Origin: Paracoccaceae bacterium
GTDB taxonomy: Bacteria; Pseudomonadota; Alphaproteobacteria; Rhodobacterales; Rhodobacteraceae
NCBI GenBank assembly: GCA_026417295.1
Contig: JAOADN010000002.1
Coordinates: forward strand, 1-64,000
DNA: 64,000 nucleotides
Direction: 5' to 3'
The notes under the pieces were generated by a model, which ran no database searches, was not told the origin of the DNA, and saw nothing but the letters and a program-made list of their open reading frames with translations. The position numbers were made by a program, and so were the translations under genes. Shown here in pieces: positions 9,858-17,853 of the stretch; position 1 is the first letter of the stretch; every line of letters starts with the position of its first letter.

Positions 9858-10892
9858 ATGCTGATCGAGAACACGACGCCGTGGCCGGCGAACTTCACCG
9901 TGGCGCACACGCGCGAGGGGCACGAGCAGGTCGTCTTCGTCACCAAGGCGACCTTCGCGCTGCCCACCGCCCCCGGGGCGCCCTGCGCGCGCGTGCCCGA
10001 TCCCCTGCCCCTGATCGAGGCAGACGTGCCGGGCGCGGACCCGGCGCTTGACGCGACCGTCTTCGAAAGCGACTTCGCCGCCCACAAGCCCTTCTGCGAG
10101 GTGCTGGTGCACGGGCAGGCCCATGCGCCGGAGGGCCGGCCGGTCACCGAGCTTGGCGTCGGCGTGCGGCTGGGGGGCTGGTCGAAGCGGTTCACCGTTC
10201 ACGGCCCGCGCATCTGGCTGAAGGGGGCGGCGGGGTTCGTGCTGTCGGACAAGCGGCCCTTCGTCCGCCAGCCCCTGAGCTACGACATCGCCTATGGGGG
10301 GGTCGATGCCGATCCGTCGGACCCGTCGCGTCAGGCCTGGTACGAGGGCAACTTTGCCGGCATCGGCTATTACCCGCTGCGCGCGGACCGCGAGGGTGCC
10401 GAGGTGGCGCGGACCTCGGCCTTCGGGACGGATGCCACCGATCCGGCGGGCCGCTACGCGCCGATGGGCTTCGGGCCGCTGGGCCGCGCCTGGGCGCAAA
10501 GGCGGCGCTTTGCGGGCACCTACGACGCGGCCTGGATCGAGAACCGGATGCCGTTCCTGCCCGACGATTTCGACGACCGCTACCACATGGCCGCGGCCGA
10601 GGATCAGCACCTGCCCTATCCTGTCGGGGGCGAGCCCGTCGAGCTGGTGAACCTGTCGGCTTCCGGCCGCATCCAGACCTTCCTGCCCCGGATGCAGATC
10701 GTCGTGGTCTTCGAGCGCAGGAGCGGCCGCGTCACCCAGCGCGTCGCGAATCTCGACACGATCCTGTTCCTGCCCGACGAGGGCCGGGTGACGATGACCT
10801 TCCGCACCCGCATCGCTGCCGAGCGCGACATCTTCGAGTTCGCGCAGGCGATCGTGTCGATGCGCGGACCCGAGGGGGTGGCGGATGGCTGA
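9858..10892 (+). CDS. DUF2169 domain protein, probable T6SS effector adaptor
   Basis: A 344-residue protein with the DUF2169 domain across most of its length (N-terminus IENTTPWPANFTVAHTREG; central YDIAYGGVDADPSDPSR; later FGPLGRAWAQRRRFAGTYDAAWIE). DUF2169 proteins are encoded beside VgrG, PAAR and effector genes, and one in Agrobacterium is tied to delivery of a specific DNase effector, so they are considered loading adaptors. Here it precedes a ketosynthase-like gene and the DUF4150-deaminase gene, overlapping the former by 8 bp. Its likely client is that DUF4150 protein (inference). Confidence 0.85.
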   Translation: MLIENTTPWPANFTVAHTREGHEQVVFVTKATFALPTAPGAPCARVPDPLPLIEADVPGADPALDATVFESDFAAHKPFCEVLVHGQAHAPEGRPVTELGVGVRLGGWSKRFTVHGPRIWLKGAAGFVLSDKRPFVRQPLSYDIAYGGVDADPSDPSRQAWYEGNFAGIGYYPLRADREGAEVARTSAFGTDATDPAGRYAPMGFGPLGRAWAQRRRFAGTYDAAWIENRMPFLPDDFDDRYHMAAAEDQHLPYPVGGEPVELVNLSASGRIQTFLPRMQIVVVFERRSGRVTQRVANLDTILFLPDEGRVTMTFRTRIAAERDIFEFAQAIVSMRGPEGVADG

Positions 10893-11994
10893 GCGCGAGC
10901 CCCTGCGCGGATCGGCCCCGGGCCTGGCCGTCGTCGGCTACGGCATGTGGACGGCGCTCGGCCCCGACGGGCCGTCGACGGTGGCGGGGCTGCGTTCGCG
11001 GCTGATCGTGTCGGAGGCGGGGAACCTGTGGGACCCCACGGCCGGGGCGAACCTGCCCGCCTTCCGCGTGCATGCGCATCAGTGGTGGAGCGGGCCGACC
11101 TTCCTGCCCGAGCTGATCGTGCCGGTGATCGAGGAATGCCGGGCCGAGATCGGCCGGCTGAAGCCGGAATCCCTGCGCCGCGATCCCGCGCGGGTCCCGG
11201 TCCTGATCTGCCTGCCGCCGCCGCACCGCCCGGGCCGGGCGGAGGGCATCGAGGCGCTGGTCATGGAGGGCGTGGCGCGGCGGCTGGGGCAGCCGCTGCC
11301 GCCGGGCAGCGGGGTCATCGGGGCCGGGCGCGTGGGCCTGCCGCACCTTCTGGCAGAGGCCGGCCGGCAGGCCGGGGCCCACCCGCTGCAGATCATCGTC
11401 GGGGCCGAGAGCTTCCTCAGCCAGCCCCTGGTCGAGCACTACATCGGCCGGATGCGGCTGCTCTGCGGGGCCAATTCCTCGGGCTTCGTGCCCGGCGAGG
11501 CGGCCGCGGGCCTGGTCGTCGCCCCGCCCGGCCTGGTCGAGGGCCCCGAACTCGTCATCGCCGGGATGGGCGCGGGGACCGAGGCCTCGCGGGACGGCGG
11601 ATCGCGCGAGGCCCCGGTCACCGCGCGCGGCCTGACGAACGCGATGAAGGCGGCGCTGGCCATCGCCGGGCGCGCCTACATGGACATCCCCAACCTCTTC
11701 GGCGACCTGAACGGCGAGCATTTCAAGTTCAAGGAGGCGGCCATGGCGACGATGCGGGTGGACGCGGCGCCGCCCGAGGGACGCTCGCGCCGGCCGCGCG
11801 GCCATGTCGAGCACTGGAACGTCATCGAGGGGACGGGCGAGATCGGCGCGGCGCTGATGCCGGCCCAGGCGGGATGGGCCTTCGCGGCAGGCTGCGCGGG
11901 CCGGCTGCAGCAGGGGCGGGCGATGATCTTTGCGGGCGAGGACGACGGCCAGCGCGTGGCGATGGTCGTCGAGATGAGGGGGAACCGGTCGTGA
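10885..11994 (+). CDS. Ketosynthase-fold protein of the T6SS cargo module, likely inactive
   Basis: A 369-residue protein that follows the beta-ketoacyl synthase (thiolase) fold: N-terminal VVGYGMWTALG, central LQIIVGAESFLSQPLVEHY followed by GFVPGEAAAGLVV (the GxxxGExAA landmark), and a C-terminal NVIEGTGEIGAA where true enzymes carry a GH motif. No Cys is found where the nucleophile should be (region around VIGAGRVGLPHLL), and the catalytic His positions are not evident, so it is probably non-catalytic. Its start overlaps the DUF2169 gene and its end overlaps the GTG of the DUF4150 gene, which implies tightly coupled expression. A structural or adaptor role is inferred. Confidence 0.72.
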   Translation: MAEREPLRGSAPGLAVVGYGMWTALGPDGPSTVAGLRSRLIVSEAGNLWDPTAGANLPAFRVHAHQWWSGPTFLPELIVPVIEECRAEIGRLKPESLRRDPARVPVLICLPPPHRPGRAEGIEALVMEGVARRLGQPLPPGSGVIGAGRVGLPHLLAEAGRQAGAHPLQIIVGAESFLSQPLVEHYIGRMRLLCGANSSGFVPGEAAAGLVVAPPGLVEGPELVIAGMGAGTEASRDGGSREAPVTARGLTNAMKAALAIAGRAYMDIPNLFGDLNGEHFKFKEAAMATMRVDAAPPEGRSRRPRGHVEHWNVIEGTGEIGAALMPAQAGWAFAAGCAGRLQQGRAMIFAGEDDGQRVAMVVEMRGNRS

Positions 11995-13001
11995 CGGATG
12001 TCTACGCAAACGGTCGCGAGGTCTCGGGCAAGGCGACGCCGAACAAGACGATCGCGGCCTTCCCGGACGTGTGCCTGTCGCCGCCCTCGCCGCCGGCGGG
12101 ACCGATCCCCATCCCCTATCCCAATTTCGGCATGGCCTCGGACACGACCGACAGCTGCACCACCGTGTTCGTGAAGGGGAAGGAGGCGGGCAAGAAGAAC
12201 GCCTCGAAATACGCGAAGATCACCGGCGACGAGGCGGCGACCAACAGCTTCGGCGCCAGTGTCCTGAGCCACAAGATCAACGGGCCGCTCTACTTCGCGG
12301 CCTATTCGTTCGACGTGATGTTCGAGGGCGGCGGTGCGGACCGGTTCGGTGACATCACGACGACGAACCACATGAACACGCCGACGACGATGGCGCCGAC
12401 GCCGAGCCTGGCAAAGCCGGACCCGCCCCGACCGCCGTCGCGGGACGACTGCAAGGCGATGAAGGCCAAGAATGCGGAGTTCCGCGAGAAGCACGGCCGC
12501 AAGATCATCAAGAAGCGGAAGGGCTCGGGCACGGGCGTCCAGTTCAACACGGCAGGCACGGTCTCGCAGGGCCAGATCACCACGACCGGGGGCGGACCGA
12601 GTTTCGCCGGCGTCAGTGCCACGAAGCAGCTGAAGAAGGCCGGCGTGCCCGGCCTTTCGCAGCCGGTGAATTCCAACCGCAAGAAGAAGCCCCGAGGCAA
12701 GTTCAAGGGAAAGAAGAAGGTCAAGATGGACTTCTGCGGCGGCGAATGCGCCCACGAGGTCGGCCTTCACGCGCATGCCGAACTGAACATCCTGAACGAC
12801 ATCGGCCGGAAGTTCGCGACGACCAAGAAGACCAACGTGCTGCTGGCCATCGACTGGAACGGCAGGGAGGGCAAGGGCAGCCCCAATCCCTGCACGAACT
12901 GCAAGAAGATGATCGCCTGCGCCTGCCAGTGCATGACGATCTATATCTGCGACGCCAAGGGGAACCCCAAGAATGCCTGCGAAAGTCCCGCCAAGAAGTG
13001 A
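11991..13001 (+). CDS. DUF4150 (PAAR-like) protein with predicted C-terminal deaminase toxin domain
   Basis: A 336-residue two-part protein. Residues 1-135 are a DUF4150 domain (PDVCLSPPSPP, IPIPYPNFGMASDT, GDEAATNSFGASVLSHKI), a PAAR-like tip that caps the VgrG spike. A Lys-rich linker (about 155-245) follows. Residues 250-322 carry HAE at 262-264 and PCTNC at 300-304, the zinc-binding and catalytic signature of the cytidine-deaminase superfamily (HxE ... PCxxC), with extra Cys residues in MIACACQC. The start is GTG at 11991, overlapping the previous stop (GTGA). Two acidic proteins follow at once, as in effector-immunity pairs. The deaminase reading is from motifs; the substrate (DNA, RNA or nucleotide) is unknown. 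A structural zinc-finger domain is the alternative. Confidence 0.75.
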   Translation: MTDVYANGREVSGKATPNKTIAAFPDVCLSPPSPPAGPIPIPYPNFGMASDTTDSCTTVFVKGKEAGKKNASKYAKITGDEAATNSFGASVLSHKINGPLYFAAYSFDVMFEGGGADRFGDITTTNHMNTPTTMAPTPSLAKPDPPRPPSRDDCKAMKAKNAEFREKHGRKIIKKRKGSGTGVQFNTAGTVSQGQITTTGGGPSFAGVSATKQLKKAGVPGLSQPVNSNRKKKPRGKFKGKKKVKMDFCGGECAHEVGLHAHAELNILNDIGRKFATTKKTNVLLAIDWNGREGKGSPNPCTNCKKMIACACQCMTIYICDAKGNPKNACESPAKK

Positions 13002-13002
13002 G

Positions 13003-13785
13003 ATGAGCACCAGCATGCGGGGGCTGCTTGAATCCTTCGGCCTGCCCGAAGGGCTTTCCGTGGCGCCCCTCGACTTCAAGTGGGAGGGACCCGACGCCCA
13101 TCTGGCGCCGACGCGCGTCACGCCGCTGTCGAGAGCCCTGCACAACAAGACGGGCGCGGCCCTGTTCGTTCTCTGCGCGGGATCATTGCTCTGGGCAGCC
13201 CGCCGCCTCGAGAACCATGCCGACGTGACACCCGCCGTCGCGAATGCAGAGGTCCTCTTCTGCTATCAGGCGGATGCGCGATACTTCAGCCTAGACGGAC
13301 CGGCGCACCTCAAGTCCAAGCTGCCGGTTGCGCGCGAGGTGATCGAGACCCTTTGCTACGAGACATCCGGCATCTTCTTCGAAGTTGCGGGCGAACACAG
13401 CCCGCGGCCGCCGATCACGGCCGTCGAGAACGTGATCTCTGTCACGCGACATGTGATCGGGCAACAGTTCCTGCCGAGCTTCAGGTCCTGGGTCAGTGAC
13501 ATGCTCGGGCAGCTTGCCCGGATCGCGGCCAATCCGCGAGACGAGTTCCTTACGGTCCACGATTTCGATGGCGAGGATGCCTATCAGGACTATGTCCGGC
13601 GGAATGTCGGGCATCCGTTTCCGCCATCCGTGCTGAATGTCGGCCCCGACCGTCCGGCCGAGGACTATGTGGCGGAATTCAGGGCCTATCTTCCGACGGT
13701 GGACTGGAGATCAAACCCTTATCTCGCGCCACCAGACGTGATGATGGGGCTGGGATCGACCCGGCCCTACACGTATGCGGGTTGA
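13003..13785 (+). CDS. Unknown protein, candidate immunity protein 1
   Basis: A 260-residue soluble protein with no family I recognise. ATG 13003 was chosen because it lies 1 base after the effector stop; a longer in-frame start at 12973 would overlap the effector. It has no signal peptide, so it should be cytoplasmic, where a deaminase toxin would act. The C-terminus is rich in aromatic and acidic residues (DFDGEDAYQDYVRRN). Base composition is lower in GC than the T6SS core genes, as is typical for exchangeable toxin-immunity cassettes. Assignment as immunity rests on position only. Confidence 0.6.
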   Translation: MSTSMRGLLESFGLPEGLSVAPLDFKWEGPDAHLAPTRVTPLSRALHNKTGAALFVLCAGSLLWAARRLENHADVTPAVANAEVLFCYQADARYFSLDGPAHLKSKLPVAREVIETLCYETSGIFFEVAGEHSPRPPITAVENVISVTRHVIGQQFLPSFRSWVSDMLGQLARIAANPRDEFLTVHDFDGEDAYQDYVRRNVGHPFPPSVLNVGPDRPAEDYVAEFRAYLPTVDWRSNPYLAPPDVMMGLGSTRPYTYAG

Positions 13786-13791
13786 CCCCAG

Positions 13792-14475
13792 ATGGCCCTG
13801 CCAAGGCTTTGCCCCGAAATCCTCACGCTGCCGGTCGATGCGCCGGTGGACTATGAATGGAACGACTGGGACGCGCTGGCCTATTTCGACTATGCCGATA
13901 CCGACCTTTTCGCGCGCCTCGAACGACTGACCGGCAAGGCCAACATCGCTCTGGCGCTGGCGGTCTGCGAATGGATCCTGCGGCGCTTTGCGGGGATCGA
14001 GCCGCTCGAGGATGCGTCGGAATATGTCGAGGCGGGCTGGGCCGCGCTGCTGGACCCTGAATACTCCGGATGGATCGAACTTGATTACGAGGACAATCCC
14101 GGGCCTGTCCTTCGCCCGCAGGTCATCGTGATGGGCATTGTCAACGACGCGTTCTACGAGAACGACGACGATCCCGAAATGGCGTGGCGCCCGTGTTACG
14201 CGGTCAACCTTGCGCGTTACGTCCTGCCGGATGGAACAGCATTCGAGGACTGGCTTGAAAGCGGCATTTCTCGCCTCGAGCGTTTCCACACATGGGAGAT
14301 CGAAGGGCACGGGGACGATCTGTTCGCAGAGGAGATCTATCAGGGCAGACCTGTCGCACGGGAGATCTTCGATGCGACCTTCCCCTACCGGCCGGAAGAG
14401 GCCGAAATGCTGCTTCATCGGCTGATCGGACAAATCGATCCAGGGAACGAGTTCCTGAACCTTCCAGGTGCCTGA
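13792..14475 (+). CDS. Unknown acidic protein, candidate immunity protein 2
   Basis: A 227-residue, strongly acidic cytoplasmic protein (DYEWNDWDALAYFDYADTD near residues 20-38 and ENDDDPEMAW near 122-131). No family is recognised. It starts 6 bases after the previous gene and ends 8 bases before the convergent DUF6484 gene. Acidic proteins paired with basic toxins often work by occupying the nucleic-acid-binding surface, and the upstream effector has a very basic linker and toxin domain. Either this or the preceding protein could be the cognate immunity factor, or they may act together. Confidence 0.6.
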   Translation: MALPRLCPEILTLPVDAPVDYEWNDWDALAYFDYADTDLFARLERLTGKANIALALAVCEWILRRFAGIEPLEDASEYVEAGWAALLDPEYSGWIELDYEDNPGPVLRPQVIVMGIVNDAFYENDDDPEMAWRPCYAVNLARYVLPDGTAFEDWLESGISRLERFHTWEIEGHGDDLFAEEIYQGRPVAREIFDATFPYRPEEAEMLLHRLIGQIDPGNEFLNLPGA

Positions 14476-14483
14476 AGCACCCC

Positions 14484-14915
14484 TCAGTTCAGCTGCACGC
14501 TGGCGCCCTGCACCCGGTTCGCCCCCTCGGCAAGGCTGCGCACCTCGGTGCCGCGGATGGTGATGCGGCCGTCGGCGGTGAGCGTGACCGAGGCCTTGCC
14601 GCAGCGCAGCGTCACCTGCCGGCGGCCGGAAAGGACGATGCTTTCCCCGTCGATCACCGCCTCGACGGCCGCCGCCGGCCCGGCCGCGGCCCCCTGGGCG
14701 GGAGGGGCGAGGAGGCCGAGGACAAGGGGGGCGCCGTCGAGGCGGCCGACGACCGCTGTCCGGCCGACCTCGGCCGCACCGAGGGCGACGAGGGTCTCGG
14801 CCCAGACCGGCGGCGCGCCGGCGATCCCGACCAGCACGCGCCCGTCGCTACCGATCCCTGCCACGACCGCCCGCTCAAGGCCGCCGAGCACCGCCTCGAA
14901 TCCGCCGTCATGCAT
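14484..14915 (-). CDS. DUF6484 domain protein (T6SS-associated)
   Basis: A 143-residue protein of the DUF6484 family, found in T6SS loci. The N-terminal half (VVAGIGSDGRVLVGIAGAP ... VGRTAVVGRLDGAPLVLGLL) is a small beta-barrel-like unit resembling the OB/gp5 module of spike proteins. The C-terminal half (SGRRQVTLRCGKASVTLTADGRITIRG) parallels the tail of the VgrG in this window (EITLKCGSAQITLKKDGTIS). It may therefore be a spike-related or cargo-docking piece. It lies 11 bp downstream of tssH and is presumably co-transcribed with it. Confidence 0.75.
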   Translation of the reverse strand: MHDGGFEAVLGGLERAVVAGIGSDGRVLVGIAGAPPVWAETLVALGAAEVGRTAVVGRLDGAPLVLGLLAPPAQGAAAGPAAAVEAVIDGESIVLSGRRQVTLRCGKASVTLTADGRITIRGTEVRSLAEGANRVQGASVQLN

Positions 14916-14926
14916 TCCTGCCCCTC

Positions 14927-17695
14927 CTATTCGAACGCATAGGCGAAGCCGTCCGGCCCGCCGGTCACCGTGACCTTCGTCAGCGCCTCGCCGCCGAGGC
15001 GGCGGTTGAGCACCTGTCGGCTGAGTTCGGGCAGGAGCGTGTTCGTGAGGATGGCGTCGATCATGCGCCCGCCCGACTCGATCTCGGTGCAGCGCGCCTT
15101 GATCGCGTCCATCACCCCCTCGCCCACGACCAGCTCGGCGCCGTGCCCGGCCTCGAGACGGCGCGCGATGCCGCGGAGCTTGTGGCCCGCGATGGCCTCT
15201 ATCATCGCGTCCGAGAGCGGGTAGTAGGGGATGGTGACGACGCGGCCGAGAAGTGCTGCCGGAAACACCTTGAGGAGCGGGGCGCGCAGGGCCTGGGTCA
15301 GTTCCTCCATGTCGGCCGGCGATTTCCCGTCATCGGTCATCGCCATGATCTCTTCCGAGCCGACGTTCGAGGTGAGCAGGATGAGGGTGTTCTTGAAGTC
15401 GATCCGGCGGCCCTCGCTGTCGTCCATCATCCCCTTGTCGAAGACCTGGAAGAAGATCTCGTGGACATCGGGGTGGGCCTTCTCGACCTCGTCGAGGAGC
15501 ACGACCGAATAGGGCCGGCGGCGCACCGCCTCGGTCAGGATCCCGCCCTTGCCGTAGCCCACGTAGCCCGGGGGCGCGCCCTTGAGCGTGGAGACGGTGT
15601 GCGCCTCCTGGAACTCGCTCATGTTGATCGAGATGAGGTTCTGCTCGCCGCCGTAGAGGGTTTCGGCGAGCGCCAGCGCGGTTTCGGTCTTGCCCACGCC
15701 CGAGGGGCCGCAGAGCATGAAGACGCCGATGGGCTTTTCCGGCGCGCCGAGGCCTGCATAGGAGGTCTGGATGCGGTTCGCGATCATGCCCATCGCGTGG
15801 TCCTGGCCGACGACGCGCTCGGCGAGGATGCCGGCGAGCGCGAGCGCGCGTTCGGTCTGGCTGGCGAGCATCCGGCCCATCGGGATGCCCGTCCAGTCCT
15901 GCACGACGCTTGCCACCGCGTTGCGGTCGACCGAGGGCAGGATGAGGGGGCGTTCGCCCTGGGCCGCGGCAAGCTCGGCCATCTTCGCGCGCAGGTCCGA
16001 GAGCGCGGCGGCGCGTTCCTCGGGGGAAAGCGGCGGGGGTTCGGCGCTGCCGGTGTCGGCGGCTGACGCTTCGCCGGCCGGTGCGTCGGCGGGGGCGTCG
16101 GTGTCGGCGGGGGCGGCCTGGGGTTCGATGTCGCCGACCGCGCCGGTCCCGTCCACCGCGGCCCCTGCCCCGCGCAGCTTCGCGCGCAGATCGAGGATCG
16201 CCTCGACAAGCGCCTTCTCGGCCTCCCACCGCGCCTTCGCGGCCTGAAGCTCCTCGGCGGCCCTGGCCTGTGCGGCCTCGACCTCGGCCTTGCGCCCGGC
16301 CACGTCGATGCCGATCGCCTCCTCGCGCTCGATGATCCCGGCCTCGATCTCGAGCGCCTGGGCGCGCCGCTCGATGTCCTCGACCTCGGCGGGGGTCGCG
16401 TGCTGGCTGACGGCCACGCGGGCGCAGGCGGTATCGAGAAGGCTGATCGCCTTGTCGGGCAGCTGGCGGCTGGGGATGTAGCGGTGCGACAGCCGCACGG
16501 CCGCCTCGAGCGCCTCGTCGAGGATCTCGACCTTGTGGTGCTTCTCGAGCACCCCGGCCACGCCGCGCAGCATGCGGACGGCGGCCTCCTCGCCCGGTTC
16601 CTCGACCTTGACGACCTGGAAGCGGCGGGTGAGCGCGGGGTCCTTCTCGATGTGTTCCTTGTATTCGGCCCAGGTCGTGGCCGCGACGGTGCGCAGTTCT
16701 CCCCGGGCGAGCGCGGGCTTGAGAAGGTTCGCGGCATCGCCCGTTCCGGCCGCGCCGCCCGCGCCGATGAGCGTATGGGCCTCGTCGATGAAGAGGATGA
16801 CGGGTTTCTCGGAGGACTGCACCTCGTCGATCACCGACTTCAGGCGCTTTTCGAACTCTCCCTTGACGCTTGCGCCCGCCTGCATCAGCCCGATGTCGAG
16901 CATGTGCAGGTCGACGTTGCGAAGCTGCGGCGGCACGTCGCCCCGCGCGAGGCGGAGCGCGAAGCCCTCGACCACCGCGGTCTTGCCCACGCCCGCCTCG
17001 CCGGTGAGGATGGGGTTGTTCTGGCGCCGCCGCATCAGGATGTCGATGATCTGGCGGATCTCCATGTCGCGGCCGATCACCGGGTCGATCTTGCCGGCCT
17101 TCGCCCGCTCGGTCAGGTTGGTGGCGTACTGCTGGAGGGCGGACTGGCCGCCCGGCTTCTGCTTCGGCCGGTCCTCGGCCGCGGGCGCACGGGCCGGGGC
17201 CTCGACGGACTGTTCGAGGAGCCCGCCAAGCTGGCCCTTCAGGGAATCCGGGTCGATCCTGTCGAATTCGAGGCTCATCCGCAGCAGAAGCCCCTCGAGC
17301 ACGGGGGTCTTCATTGCGGCGAGCAGGATGTAGGCCGAACGCACCTGGTCGTCGCCGAATTCCAGCGAACCGAAGGTCCATGCCTCCTGGATCGCGCGGA
17401 AGATGTGGTCGGAGAATTCCTCGACCGCACTTGCCCCGTGGGGCAGCGCGTCGAGGGTACGGGCGATGTCGCCCTCGAGGCGGCCCTCGTCCACGCCGGC
17501 CGCCTGGAGCAGGATCTCGAAATCCGAGCGCGGCGAATGGGCGAGCTCGAAGATGAAATGGGCGAGTTCGACATAGGGGTTGCCACGCGACTTGGCCGCC
17601 TGGGCGGCTGCCGAGAAGGCCTTGAGACAGACCGGGTCGAGCTTGCCGACAAGCTCCTTGCGCTTGACCGTCTCCTGACTGCCGCGCTGGGCCAT
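14927..17695 (-). CDS. tssH: Type VI secretion ATPase TssH (ClpV)
   Basis: ClpV is the AAA+ unfoldase that disassembles the contracted TssB/TssC sheath so that its subunits are reused. The 922-residue protein has an N-terminal Clp domain (1-150), the first AAA+ module with Walker A GEAGVGKT at 232-239 and FIDEAHTLIGAGG, a coiled-coil middle domain, and a second AAA+ module with GPSGVGKT and VLLDEVEKAHPDV. The middle domain carries an Ala/Pro/Asp-rich insertion of about 55 residues (APADTDAPADAPAGEAS region), which explains the extra length compared with the usual 860-900. It is divergent from ppkA across 158 bp. Confidence 0.97.
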   Translation of the reverse strand: MAQRGSQETVKRKELVGKLDPVCLKAFSAAAQAAKSRGNPYVELAHFIFELAHSPRSDFEILLQAAGVDEGRLEGDIARTLDALPHGASAVEEFSDHIFRAIQEAWTFGSLEFGDDQVRSAYILLAAMKTPVLEGLLLRMSLEFDRIDPDSLKGQLGGLLEQSVEAPARAPAAEDRPKQKPGGQSALQQYATNLTERAKAGKIDPVIGRDMEIRQIIDILMRRRQNNPILTGEAGVGKTAVVEGFALRLARGDVPPQLRNVDLHMLDIGLMQAGASVKGEFEKRLKSVIDEVQSSEKPVILFIDEAHTLIGAGGAAGTGDAANLLKPALARGELRTVAATTWAEYKEHIEKDPALTRRFQVVKVEEPGEEAAVRMLRGVAGVLEKHHKVEILDEALEAAVRLSHRYIPSRQLPDKAISLLDTACARVAVSQHATPAEVEDIERRAQALEIEAGIIEREEAIGIDVAGRKAEVEAAQARAAEELQAAKARWEAEKALVEAILDLRAKLRGAGAAVDGTGAVGDIEPQAAPADTDAPADAPAGEASAADTGSAEPPPLSPEERAAALSDLRAKMAELAAAQGERPLILPSVDRNAVASVVQDWTGIPMGRMLASQTERALALAGILAERVVGQDHAMGMIANRIQTSYAGLGAPEKPIGVFMLCGPSGVGKTETALALAETLYGGEQNLISINMSEFQEAHTVSTLKGAPPGYVGYGKGGILTEAVRRRPYSVVLLDEVEKAHPDVHEIFFQVFDKGMMDDSEGRRIDFKNTLILLTSNVGSEEIMAMTDDGKSPADMEELTQALRAPLLKVFPAALLGRVVTIPYYPLSDAMIEAIAGHKLRGIARRLEAGHGAELVVGEGVMDAIKARCTEIESGGRMIDAILTNTLLPELSRQVLNRRLGGEALTKVTVTGGPDGFAYAFE

Positions 17696-17853
17696 AATTC
17701 CTTCGCCCCTCCTGCTATCGCCCTGAAATCACGCCCGTAACCGGGCCGAAACACCGGACAACACTTCCGGCGAGACGACTATGCCTCAACCGGACCTTGT
17801 GCGATAGTCCCCGCAGGCAGGGGCAGGAAAAGAACGGATCGGGAGCCTGAGTC

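Noticed and set aside
17696-17853. Possible sigma-54 promoters in the tssH/ppkA divergent region
   Set aside because: No TGGCAC-N5-TTGC-like element was found on either strand, and no other convincing promoter could be named.
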